In this document: positions 27,930 to 37,801 of the stretch, one piece after another
Position numbering within the stretch: the stretch's first letter is position 1
Layout of the letters: each line of letters opens with the position of its first letter
Source of the DNA: Halomonas sp. CH40
Lineage (GTDB): Bacteria; Pseudomonadota; Gammaproteobacteria; Pseudomonadales; Halomonadaceae
Reading direction: 5' to 3'
Length of the DNA stretch: 64,000 nucleotides
NCBI GenBank assembly: GCA_041875495.1
Contig: CP112982.1
Coordinates: 2,108,001-2,172,000 of the forward strand
Translations under genes and position numbers: made by a program
Notes under the pieces: model-generated
The model's input: the letters and a program-made list of their open reading frames with translations, nothing else
Databases searched by the model: none
Told to the model about the DNA's origin: nothing

Positions 27930-29291
27930 TCACAGCCCTCCGTGCTTATCAGCAGGAAGGGCGTCAGACGGTGAGGTTGAACCTGATTCGAGATGATCCG
28001 CCAGGGCAGCGCTGGCTTCGCCTTCCAGGGTCTGAATGATCAAGCGGCTGCGGGTCGCCAGGGCCGTCTGGGCAAACAGCAGCGGCACGGCCGTCACCAG
28101 CCCCAGCACCGTGGTGACCAGCGCTTGGCTGATACCGCCAGCCATCAACTGGGGGTCGCCGGTGCCGAATACAGTAATCGCCTGAAAGGTCACTATCATG
28201 CCGGTCACCGTGCCTAACAGGCCAAGCAGCGGGGCAATGGCGGCCAGCAGCTTAACGATCGGCTGCCCACGCTCAATACGTGGAAGCTCCGCTAGCACAG
28301 CCTCATCCAGGCGGGCCTCCAGCGCCTCCGGCGCCTGATACTTGTCCAACTCCTTGAAGCGCGCCAGCACCCGGCCCAGAGGATTGTTCGCCGATGGCTG
28401 ACCCAAGGCCTTGCACTGGCGGCGCATCCGCAGACTGACCACGCTCAGGTAGCCATACTGTATCAGGGCCACCAGCATCCCCAGGCCACCCAAAGCGACG
28501 ACGACGTAGCCCACATAGCCCCCCTGATGGAAGCGCTCCAACAGGCTGGGCTGTTGAGCAAGGGCGTTCAACACGCTTCCCTGGGTCGGGTCGATGGCAA
28601 ACACGCGGCTGGCCCCTTGGTGATAGTCCGCCAGCACCTCGCTGATTGCCGAAGGCGTTCGCGGCACTTCAGCCAAGTGCCCTTCTTCCTGGGGCATGCT
28701 GAGCAAGGCGGTATCGGTAAAGGCCGCAAAATCCCCCAGGCGCACAATATCACGCACGGCAATCTCTCCGCTGGCATCCGCCACGGGCCGCTCAAGGCGC
28801 TCGGCCTGCCCGGTGCGCTGAGTCAGCCGCGCCAGGCTATCCACCAGGGTTTCAATCTGCTCAGGCTCCAATACGTCAATATCATCCAGGCGCGGTGGCA
28901 GCGTATCGGCCTCGAGAGTTAACCAGCTATCGCCTCCCAGCTCGTTGCGCACGTCTTCACTGTGCCGGGAGAGATCCGCCAGCAGCGCCGTTAGCGTTTC
29001 GCCCTGTTCACTCTGACGCTCCGCCAGGGTTTGTGCTCGCCGCATTTGCTGTTGCTGCTGTTCCACCAAGGCTGCCTGCTGCTGCTCAGCGGCCTGGTGC
29101 TTGGCTCGGGCATCATCCAGCGCCGCTTCCAGCGCCTGCGGGTCATTCAGCAGCGCTTCAAGCCTGGCTTGATCCAAAGCGCTTGCCGCTTCCCGGGCGT
29201 CCTGTAGCGAAATCAGGCCTTCGGTCTGGCTAAGCGCCTTGCCGCTGGTGGCTAGGCTGGCCAGCAAGATTAGACAGATCAGCATTTTCAT
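27930..29291 (-). CDS. TtpC-like long MotA/TolQ/ExbB family protein
   Basis: A 453-residue channel-family protein. It has a signal peptide (MKMLICLILLASLATSGKALS), then a periplasmic alpha-helical, Gln/Ala-rich coiled-coil domain (about 30-250). The C-terminal half is an ExbB/TolQ domain with helices near 262-285, 350-370 and 395-420 and the signature LGLLGTVTGMIVTFQAITVFG. This matches TtpC of Vibrio TonB2 systems in layout, where it is needed for TonB2-dependent iron uptake. It overlaps the DUF3450 gene upstream by four bases (ATGA). Function here is inferred from operon and domains. Confidence 0.85.
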   Translation of the reverse strand: MKMLICLILLASLATSGKALSQTEGLISLQDAREAASALDQARLEALLNDPQALEAALDDARAKHQAAEQQQAALVEQQQQQMRRAQTLAERQSEQGETLTALLADLSRHSEDVRNELGGDSWLTLEADTLPPRLDDIDVLEPEQIETLVDSLARLTQRTGQAERLERPVADASGEIAVRDIVRLGDFAAFTDTALLSMPQEEGHLAEVPRTPSAISEVLADYHQGASRVFAIDPTQGSVLNALAQQPSLLERFHQGGYVGYVVVALGGLGMLVALIQYGYLSVVSLRMRRQCKALGQPSANNPLGRVLARFKELDKYQAPEALEARLDEAVLAELPRIERGQPIVKLLAAIAPLLGLLGTVTGMIVTFQAITVFGTGDPQLMAGGISQALVTTVLGLVTAVPLLFAQTALATRSRLIIQTLEGEASAALADHLESGSTSPSDALPADKHGGL

Positions 29292-30058
29292 CGCTGACCT
29301 CCTGCGGCGTCTTCCACCATCACCGAAAGCGGTAAACGCAAAAGCTCGGGAGTTCGCTGTTCATCGGCAATTCGCAGGCCGTTTCGCACCTCGCGCCGGG
29401 CAGTTTCATCCAGCGCGAGCCATTGGCGGCTTTCGACATCCCATACGCCGCCCTGGCGACCGTCTGGCGTGAGGTAGTACAGGCCAATACGGCCAAGGCG
29501 CAGGAACTCGACGTCACGGGGGTTGCCTTCATCCGATTGCAGGCGCCCGCGCCAGCTATCCACTGCGCGGCCGTAGGCCAGTTCGGCGCGCCAGGCTTCC
29601 AGCAAGCCCGCAATCCGGGTGGCGCTATTGGCCTGGGCAGGTTCGGCGGGCGCTAAACGCGCCAGGCGCTCGTCTTTTAGAAACGGCAGATCAGCATTGA
29701 TCCAGGCGGCTAGTTGCTCCCTCATCAGCTGCTCGATCTCTGGCAAGGCAGCGCGGGTGTCATCTAGGTTATTCAGCGCCCTTTCAAGGCGCTGCTGGTG
29801 TTGGGCCTCGCTGACCAAGCGGGTAGTCAAGGCAGCGTTGGCGGCTTGCAGCTGGTGGGTATCGCGTTCAAGGCGGCGCAATTCTTCAATAGCTGAGCGG
29901 GTCGAGTCATCCGCTGCCTCAATCTGCTGCTGGAACGCAGACGGCGCCCCACCCTGCTCTTCCTGCGCCATGATGTTGCTACTTGCCATCAGCGTGCCGC
30001 TGGCCAGAACACCGGCAAGCCAGCATCCCTGCAGGGCTAGTAAAGGCCTTTTCAGCAC
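29288..30058 (-). CDS. DUF3450 family periplasmic coiled-coil protein
   Basis: A 256-residue exported protein: signal peptide to about residue 30 (MASSNIMAQEEQ), then a long coiled coil (about 40-115). A globular tail carries the DUF3450-type motif FLRLGRIGLYYLTPDGRQGGVWD. The start codon is GTG at 30058 with GGAGG upstream. It is the first gene of the DUF3450-TtpC-ExbB-ExbD-TonB operon, as in other marine gammaproteobacteria. Its exact role is not known; probably an accessory of the energy-transducing complex. Confidence 0.82.
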   Translation of the reverse strand: MLKRPLLALQGCWLAGVLASGTLMASSNIMAQEEQGGAPSAFQQQIEAADDSTRSAIEELRRLERDTHQLQAANAALTTRLVSEAQHQQRLERALNNLDDTRAALPEIEQLMREQLAAWINADLPFLKDERLARLAPAEPAQANSATRIAGLLEAWRAELAYGRAVDSWRGRLQSDEGNPRDVEFLRLGRIGLYYLTPDGRQGGVWDVESRQWLALDETARREVRNGLRIADEQRTPELLRLPLSVMVEDAAGGQR

Positions 30059-30173
30059 GTCATGCCTCCGTTACTGGCAGGTGCGCTGAAAAGATCGCGC
30101 ACCGCTTCAATTAGTTATGAGAACCATTTGTGTTTGATCACAAGGCGCATAGCCTACCACCTATTGAGTAAAT

Positions 30174-30192
30174 AACAATATTTATCATTAAC
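30174..30192 (-). promoter_or_regulatory. Fur-box-like operator before the TonB operon
   Basis: 19 bases matching the Fur consensus GATAATGATAATCATTATC at 14 positions by hand count, about 115 bases upstream of the DUF3450 start. It predicts iron-repressed transcription of the DUF3450-to-tonB operon. Confidence 0.6.
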
Positions 30193-30590
30193 ATTTAGTG
30201 GAATCGAAACGAAAAGCCAACGCCATGTTGGCAATCTGCCTCAATCGAGGCGAGGCGTACAATTAAGAAAAGGCACAGGAGGGAAAGAAAATAGAGAAAA
30301 TTACAAGATAACGGTATATTGTTGGTTTCAAGCCCATCTGGTTAGAGCGGCGGAAACCGATGACCGGCAACCGCTGATGATTAGCAGGTTCAGGCTTACG
30401 TTTTCGAAGACATCGAAACGGGCCATCAGAACTGACGGTGACGTGCGAGAGGCAAGCCGTTAGCTTCAACATAGGTATTCGAGCTTGCGCATCAATACTG
30501 CACAGCGGCAGTTTTTATCTCGGATCACGAACCAGTTATTAGCCGCGAAACGTTGGAAAACGGCCTGACAGCAACGGCTGGTTAAATACT
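30193..30590. other. Gene-free stretch left of the accessory cluster
   Basis: About 400 bases with no convincing frame; a 69-codon minus-strand frame at 30263-30472 lacks a ribosome site and any family likeness. It contains ATTTAACCAG on the minus strand (30587-30578), the same ten bases found at the start of the attC-like site at 33.5 kb, and so may be a decayed cassette boundary. Confidence 0.4.
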
Positions 30591-30629
30591 TGACAGAACC
30601 GTAGCGCAGCGGAGGTTTTGGCATCCGGT
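30591..30629 (-). repeat. 39-bp direct repeat, copy A
   Basis: Identical to 31459-31497 at 35 of 39 positions. It lies 10 bases past the parE stop and includes a short CCG/CGG hairpin. CCGGT then 9 bases then GTTA resembles half of the attC-like site at 33.5 kb. Confidence 0.8.
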
Positions 30630-30639
30630 TAAGGTCGAG

Positions 30640-30939
30640 TTATGTTTCGTTTTCTGGTAATTCGAGCTGCCTCTCAGTCCGCCAGACGCGTATGAGTACA
30701 ACCTCTTGAGCCTGCCTAAGGTAGACAACCCGAAATGGCGCGTGAATCAATTCACGAATATGATCTAGGTTGAATTCAGGAACAACTCGGCCAGCATCAG
30801 GGTGGAGTTGAAGCAGCTCGCTATGCTCCAGAATATTCGTCACGAAACCATCACCGATATGTGGCACATCCTGTTCTTTGTAATACGCCTGAATAGCCTG
30901 TAAGTCCTCAATAGCTGACTGTGCGATGCGTAATTCCAT
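30640..30939 (-). CDS. ParE/RelE-superfamily toxin
   Basis: 99-residue ParE-type toxin of a type II module. The fold is recognisable: SAIEDLQAIQAYY helix, LLQLHPDAGRVVPEF, then IHAPFRVVYLRQAQEVVLIRVWRTER. ParE members poison gyrase and RelE members cut mRNA; the sequence looks closer to ParE, but this is not certain. The ATG directly follows the antitoxin TAA. The stop TAA lies in a GTTA core-like box just before repeat copy A. Confidence 0.85.
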   Translation of the reverse strand: MELRIAQSAIEDLQAIQAYYKEQDVPHIGDGFVTNILEHSELLQLHPDAGRVVPEFNLDHIRELIHAPFRVVYLRQAQEVVLIRVWRTERQLELPENET

Positions 30940-31209
30940 TTACTGAATGCCCAACGTTTTCTTGGCATCCTCCAGCGATAAGGTGTTGCCCTCACGAACA
31001 TTCATCAGCCCCTGCGCCACCGCCTTTACGAACCGCAATTCCTCTGCTGCTCTCTCATAATCCTCAAGCCCCTGAACCACAGCGACCCCACGGCCGCGAC
31101 TGGTAATCAGGATTGGGCGGTGAGTGTCATGCGCTTGACCCACCACCTTTCCGGGATTGATCTTAAGGTCTGATAGAGGAATGACATCCTCGGAAAATTT
31201 AACCTGCAT
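30940..31209 (-). CDS. Phd/YefM-family antitoxin
   Basis: 89-residue antitoxin, from the ATG at 31209 (AGGTAA upstream): MQVKFSEDVIPLSDLKINPGKVV, then RPILITSRGRGVAVVQGLEDYE, the classic Phd/YefM DNA-binding half. A C-terminal toxin-neutralising helix follows. The frame continues 14 codons upstream without signal. It is immediately upstream of the ParE-type toxin (TAAATG junction); autoregulation by the antitoxin is expected. Confidence 0.87.
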   Translation of the reverse strand: MQVKFSEDVIPLSDLKINPGKVVGQAHDTHRPILITSRGRGVAVVQGLEDYERAAEELRFVKAVAQGLMNVREGNTLSLEDAKKTLGIQ

Positions 31210-31254
31210 AGTGATTACCTGACCAACGATCTGAAGACCTTTAAATAGCACCTG

Positions 31255-31464
31255 TTAATAGGTGCGGTCAAGACATATAATGCAGAGCTTTGCAGTAAGT
31301 TTGTTGCCGCGAAGCAGTTGAGAAATTGTTTTGAATCTCTCCAAGTTGTAATAACGCATGTACGTCGCAACGTCATTTTTCATATGTTGTCGTGTGGGCT
31401 GTGGGATTTTCAGCAGCCAATCATGCTCCAGCCATCCACCATAGACCGCCATCACCAGTGACAA
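31255..31464 (-). pseudogene. IS3-family transposase C-terminal remnant
   Basis: The fragment EHDWLLKIPQPTRQHMKNDVATYMRYYNLERF resembles the end of IS3-group OrfB (DDE integrase), where the final catalytic Glu region is followed by a YYN-R motif. The usual continuation (HTANGDLSP-like) is lost after NLERF. The first dozen codons, overlapping repeat copy B, do not fit the family. No terminal inverted repeats or orfA are nearby. A decayed scar of an insertion sequence. Confidence 0.55.
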
Positions 31465-31497
31465 ACCCGCAGCGAAGCGGAGGTTTTGGCATCCGGT
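31459..31497 (-). repeat. 39-bp direct repeat, copy B
   Basis: Second copy of 30591-30629 (35 of 39 identical), starting 12 bases past the higA stop. It is followed on the plus strand by 10 bases and GTTAAGC, a perfect GTTRRRY integron-type core box that contains the higA stop codon. Confidence 0.8.
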
Positions 31498-31508
31498 GCA
31501 TGGCCTAG

Positions 31509-31823
31509 TTAAGCAGCGTGTAACGGTTTAATCCGGTCAACTTCCTCTTTGATCGACTGAGCCGCCGTCCACAGATCAACAGCACGCCGCGCATTCAGCC
31601 AAAATTCAGGAGAGTTACCAAATAAACGAGCAAGTCGCAGCGCCATTTCAGGACTGACAGCACGTCGTTCTCGCAACAGCTCATTAACTGATTGACGAGA
31701 GACACCCAAAGACTCAGCCAGCCCTGCAACCGTCAGGTCATAGTCTGGTAAGAAATCTTCTCTGAGCATTTCACCAGGATGAGTTGGCTTGCGCTGAATA
31801 CCGTTAGTGTTTGGAATAGCCAT
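31509..31823 (-). CDS. higA: HigA/VapI-type antitoxin without an adjacent toxin
   Basis: 104-residue XRE-family regulator. MAIPNTNGIQRKPTHPGEML is the standard HigA opening. The helix-turn-helix is LTVAGLAESLGVSRQSVNELL, and EMALRLARLFGNSPEFWLNARRAVDLW is family-typical. The ATG at 31823 has AGGTG six bases upstream; the frame stays open to 31970. HigB normally lies directly upstream, but no HigB-like frame exists between here and 32.3 kb, so this is an orphan. Confidence 0.88.
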   Translation of the reverse strand: MAIPNTNGIQRKPTHPGEMLREDFLPDYDLTVAGLAESLGVSRQSVNELLRERRAVSPEMALRLARLFGNSPEFWLNARRAVDLWTAAQSIKEEVDRIKPLHAA

Positions 31824-31829
31824 GTTCAT

Positions 31830-32011
31830 CACCTTTCTCAGTGGTAGTCGCACACTTCGACTGATCCTTACACTAATATTTATGCCAAGTATAGTGCGCG
31901 GATGGCTTTCTAACCATCGTGCAAAAATTGATGAAAAGATACCCAACACAGCAAAAGTACTGAATGTCATAAAGGTAAACTATGCACCCAACAAGAGAGT
32001 TTGCAACTCTA
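31830..32011. other. Upstream region of the orphan higA
   Basis: AT-rich, with no gene. It should contain the higA promoter and operator; a TATACT box at about 31890 on the minus strand is a possible -10 element. No HigB toxin sequence was found. Confidence 0.35.
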
Positions 32012-32107
32012 GTCACGCTGCTGGGGATACAACGGTTCAAACCTGAGGTTCATCAGCGCTTTATTGGCGTTATAGTGAAGGAATTTCTTCACATCTTCCG
32101 TCAGGCC
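32012..32107 (-). pseudogene. Fragment of a second nrdF (RNR beta-subunit) gene
   Basis: The 96 bases align with 34339-34433 of the intact nrdF. Read on the minus strand they encode [20 protein letters not shown] then LRFEP, against LGFEP in the intact gene. A one-base insertion then shifts the frame. Identity is about 48 of 53 in the right half and lower in the left. No other part of nrdF flanks it. It is a relic of a duplicated or imported nrdF. Confidence 0.85.
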
Positions 32108-32307
32108 GTGTTCACAGGAGTCTCTCGGCGTGCTGCCAACTGCCGCGCCAATCGGTATCGCCACAATCTACGCGGGCTGTAGAACGTCAGTGGTGAGTGG
32201 CGATTGGCCACCTTGGCGTGGAATATCAAGCGGATGCATCGCCTGGCCTCAAGCTGAGGGGCTTCCCCCTTGCATATAATTGAGATCCGTCACCAGTGCT
32301 TGGGCTG
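32108..32307. other. Unassigned accessory DNA
   Basis: 200 bases with no coding frame. Sharp change of similarity at 32107, where the nrdF fragment ends. Near 32318, AAATAGCACC followed by a GGTGC palindrome recalls a similar element at about 31245-31265 in front of the Phd antitoxin. Confidence 0.3.
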
Positions 32308-32571
32308 CTACTGGCGTTTCAAATAGCACCTAATGGTGCCATATTGCTGAAGCAGTCCGGTGGCAACACAAAACGGTGGGAGGTGGGCGCCGTCACTGTA
32401 AGCGATGCTCATAATCCGACAGACTGCTAGCTTTTGCTGCCAACGCTTCTGCTCACGCTGTTGTCTTTCAATGTATTCTGATAGTGCCTGATTGATAACC
32501 CAGCCTTTGCTCTGGTGGAGCCTGCAGGCGATTGCTTCCAAGTGCTGTTCAACTTCTGCTTGTAGGCGCAC
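32308..32571 (-). pseudogene. Truncated ribbon-helix-helix (CopG-type) antitoxin
   Basis: VRLQAEVEQHLEAIACRLHQSKGWVINQALSEYIERQQREQKRWQQ is the front of a CopG/RHH antitoxin of the kind paired with ParE toxins. After WQQ the protein leaves the family (KLAVCRIMSIAYSD) and ends without the usual acidic tail. Only a GTG without a ribosome site is available as start, and no ATG lies in frame before it. No toxin follows. Likely a broken remnant. Confidence 0.55.
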
Positions 32572-32640
32572 GTTTGTTATGTGATATTCAAACCATGTGC
32601 TACAATGTCTTACATTGCATCACACCTTGGAGTAATTACC

Positions 32641-32925
32641 ATGAAAAGCGAAATGCTTAGCACACGCATAGATCATGACACAAAGGTTGCTTTTACCAAC
32701 ATTTGCGATGATGTCGGGCTAAGTCCATCTCAGGCTCTTAAACTTTTTGCCCGAGCAGTCATCAACCACGGTGGTATACCCTTTGAGCTTAAGGCGCGTC
32801 AACCAAATGCGACAACTACCGCTGCAATTAAAGAATTGGTTGAAGGCAAAGGCAAACAAAGCTCATCTGTCGATGATATGCTCAACGAGCTGACCGAGGG
32901 CAAGATTCGAAATGCTCGCTCTTGA
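32641..32925 (+). CDS. dinJ: RelB/DinJ-family antitoxin
   Basis: 94-residue antitoxin from the ATG at 32641 (TTGGAG upstream): MKSEMLSTRIDHDTKVAFTN, then CDDVGLSPSQALKLFARAVINHGGIPFELK, the RelB/DinJ DNA-binding half. A variable toxin-binding tail follows. The longer frame from 32581 lacks support. It overlaps the toxin gene by 14 bases. The operator is expected in the gap shared with the divergent broken RHH gene. Confidence 0.88.
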   Translation: MKSEMLSTRIDHDTKVAFTNICDDVGLSPSQALKLFARAVINHGGIPFELKARQPNATTTAAIKELVEGKGKQSSSVDDMLNELTEGKIRNARS

Positions 32926-33181
32926 ATATTCAACACAATTCAAAAAAGATTTTAAAAAAATCACTAAGATGCCTATTCCCGACATTATCGAAGTCGGGAA
33001 TATTATTTCCCAGTTACAACGCAGTGAAACGCTAGCATCCAAAAATATTGATCATCTACTAACAGGTAACTGGCATGGCTTTCGCGATTGCCACATTCAG
33101 CCTGATCTTGTTCTGATCTATAGAATCAACAACGACACACTACAACTTGCACGCATTGGTTCTCACAGCGAGCTTTTCTAG
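32912..33181 (+). CDS. yafQ: YafQ-family mRNA-interferase toxin
   Basis: 89-residue RelE-superfamily toxin. YSTQFKKDFKKITKM, LTGNWHGFRDCHIQPDLVLIYRI and the terminal RIGSHSELF match YafQ, whose catalytic His is in the GTHAALF-like end. Family members cut translated mRNA at the ribosome. It overlaps dinJ by 14 bases, so production is coupled. All visible catalytic-site residues are intact, so it is probably active. Confidence 0.88.
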   Translation: MLALEYSTQFKKDFKKITKMPIPDIIEVGNIISQLQRSETLASKNIDHLLTGNWHGFRDCHIQPDLVLIYRINNDTLQLARIGSHSELF

Positions 33182-33238
33182 CTGCTGCATACCTCAAATA
33201 ACGCGAAGCAAAGCGCACTACCCTTACCTTGTCGATGT

Positions 33239-33481
33239 TCAAAGTAGCCTGCTAAGCGAACTTGCAACCTGCATCGTCATCCCTTTGGGAAAACGCTCCG
33301 CCTTCGGTGGCGAAACCCTGCAAGCTCTCACGCCGGACATCAGCTTTGGAGACGAGGCGCTTCTACTGTTAACCCCACAAATTTCCACTGTTTCTGAAAA
33401 GCACCTCAAAAACCCGGTGGGTTCTCTATCGCACTTCAAAAAGCAGATTGTTGGAGCCCTGGATAGGGCTATCACCGGCAT
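33239..33481 (-). CDS. Doubtful 80-codon frame starting inside the attC-like site
   Basis: Frame MPVIALSRAPTICFLKCDRE onward, Ser/Arg/Pro-rich, with its ATG inside the GTTAAATGCC box. The opposite strand is also open over the same stretch (to 33485, stop also in the box). Composition does not decide between them, and neither has a good ribosome site. I have a vague impression that related sequence recurs in Halomonas genomes, but cannot confirm it. It may be non-coding cassette DNA. Confidence 0.25.
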   Translation of the reverse strand: MPVIALSRAPTICFLKCDREPTGFLRCFSETVEICGVNSRSASSPKLMSGVRACRVSPPKAERFPKGMTMQVASSLSRLL

Positions 33482-33551
33482 TTAACGCCGAGGTAACCGG
33501 ACGCTTTGAAGCGTCAGCGTAAAAGCGGTCCGGTTGACCAACTGGTTAAAT
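33480..33551 (-). repeat. attC-like recombination site (72 bp)
   Basis: Outer boxes are ATTTAAC (33480-33486) and GTTAAAT (33545-33551), fitting RYYYAAC and GTTRRRY and complementary to each other. Inner boxes AACCGGAC (33495-33502) and GTCCGGTT (33528-33535) are complementary over 8 bases, with spacers of 8 and 9 bases to the outer boxes. This is the two-box-pair architecture of integron attC sites. The stop codon of the neighbouring minus-strand gene falls in the outer box, as is usual for cassettes. Confidence 0.65.
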
Positions 33552-33863
33552 GCCGTATTCACGCTCAACCTTGGCCACCCTAACCCTAAAGCTGGAATAC
33601 CATTGCTGATGGCCAAGTCGCTGGGCCTCTCGATGCTCAGCATTTTTCTTCCAGTTGGTGATTGCTTCAAGACTTGCCCAGTACGACACAGTAATACCTA
33701 CGCTCTCTCTAGCAGACTCAATGCCCAGAAAGCCGGGTTGCTCTGATGCCAATTTCACCATTCGTTCAGCCATTTCAGAGTACCCATTATCACCCTCCGT
33801 GCGATAGCTGCTGAAGATCACCGCGTAATATGGAGGATCAGGTGTGTTGGCAATCTCTGACAT
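33546..33863 (-). CDS. Antibiotic biosynthesis monooxygenase (ABM)-like cassette gene
   Basis: 105-residue ferredoxin-like ABM-domain protein: YYAVIFSSYRTEGDNGYSEM, LASEQPGFLGIESARESVGITVSYWASLEAITNWKKNAEH and AQRLGHQQWYSSFRVRVAKVEREYGI. Related small proteins often act as heme-degrading or cofactor-free monooxygenases, or remain unassigned; substrate unknown. ATG 33863 has GAGGGAG directly upstream; the longer frame to 34007 is ignored because it crosses the cassette boundary. It lies between GTTAAATGCC boxes at 33884-33875 and 33486-33477 (minus strand) and so looks like a complete mobile cassette. It has no promoter of its own visible. Confidence 0.8.
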   Translation of the reverse strand: MSEIANTPDPPYYAVIFSSYRTEGDNGYSEMAERMVKLASEQPGFLGIESARESVGITVSYWASLEAITNWKKNAEHREAQRLGHQQWYSSFRVRVAKVEREYGI

Positions 33864-34149
33864 AACTCCCTCTAGGCATTTAACAGTGATTGGACTGCAC
33901 GTCCTGATATTGGATGAACAATCTTGCGCGTTCAATAATATTATCCGACGTGCTTCATCCCCCCCCAACTCATTGATTTTTATAGCACTTAAATATAGCT
34001 GGGCCACCTATCCAGAATTCGCGCGCTTGCGCGTTTTGCTCGACTTAATAAAACTGTATATGCATACATTAAATGAAGTGAGGCAACTTGGCACTTGGGA
34101 TAGCGGTTATTCCAACCACACTTTCAGTCTGAGAATAACAGATTTTGCT
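33864..34149. other. Region between the cassette and nrdF
   Basis: Holds the GTTAAATGCC box (33884-33875, minus strand) that marks the 5' cassette edge. The rest, about 260 bases, is AT-rich and codes for nothing recognisable; an integrase gene or attI site was looked for and not seen. Confidence 0.5.
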
Positions 34150-34183
34150 TATAAAGAAAGTGGCGAGCACCCCGCTCGCCACT
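34150..34183 (-). terminator. Intrinsic terminator of the nrdHIEF operon
   Basis: Perfect 10-base-pair stem (AGTGGCGAGC with a 5-base loop) 23 bases past the nrdF stop, followed on the minus strand by TTTCTTTAT. Confidence 0.85.
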
Positions 34184-34205
34184 TGCCTGGCGGGAAATCG
34201 GCTTC

Positions 34206-37358
<3,153 letters not shown>

Positions 37359-37377
<19 letters not shown>

Positions 37378-37793
37378 AATGCATTCACTCCTTCACGGAC
37401 TCTGATGACATCTTCATCAGTGCCAAACAGTTCAAATCGATACAGAAACGGTACCTGGCACTTTTCGGCAATAATCTGCCCGGCCATTCCATACGCTTCG
37501 CCAAAATTGGTATTTCCAGCGGCAATCACCCCGCGGATCAGGCCCCGGTTATGCTTATCGTTCAAGAAGCGGATCACCTGCTTGGGAACGGCCCCCTGGG
37601 CATAGCCGCCACCATAGGTGGGGGTGACCAGAATGTACGGCTGCTCTACCTTTAAGGTGGGTTCCTGACGATTCAGCGGCAAGCGCTGGGCGCTAAAACC
37701 CAGCTTCTGGATAAAGCGATGGGTATTGCCTGACTTGGTGGAAAAATACACCAGAGTGCCTGCCGGCTCGACGGCCCTATCTGCTATCTGCAT
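37359..37793 (-). CDS. nrdI: Ribonucleotide reductase flavodoxin NrdI
   Basis: Flavodoxin-like protein that supplies oxidant for assembling the Mn(III)2-Tyr cofactor in NrdF. The 144-residue protein has the FMN loop [42 protein letters not shown] and [15 protein letters not shown], all typical. It lies between nrdH and nrdE in the canonical nrdHIEF order, eight bases after nrdH and overlapping nrdE. Its presence suggests the Mn form of NrdF can be used. Confidence 0.95.
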
Positions 37794-37801
37794 GGTGAGT
37801 T

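Noticed and set aside
30263..30472. 69-codon minus-strand frame
   Set aside because: No ribosome site, no family likeness, atypical codon use.
31255..31464. Intact insertion sequence
   Set aside because: Only the C-terminal end of a transposase is left; no inverted repeats, orfA or target duplication seen.
33885..34149. Integron integrase gene or attI next to the cassette
   Set aside because: No tyrosine-recombinase motif in any frame, and the gap to the nrdF terminator is too short for intI.
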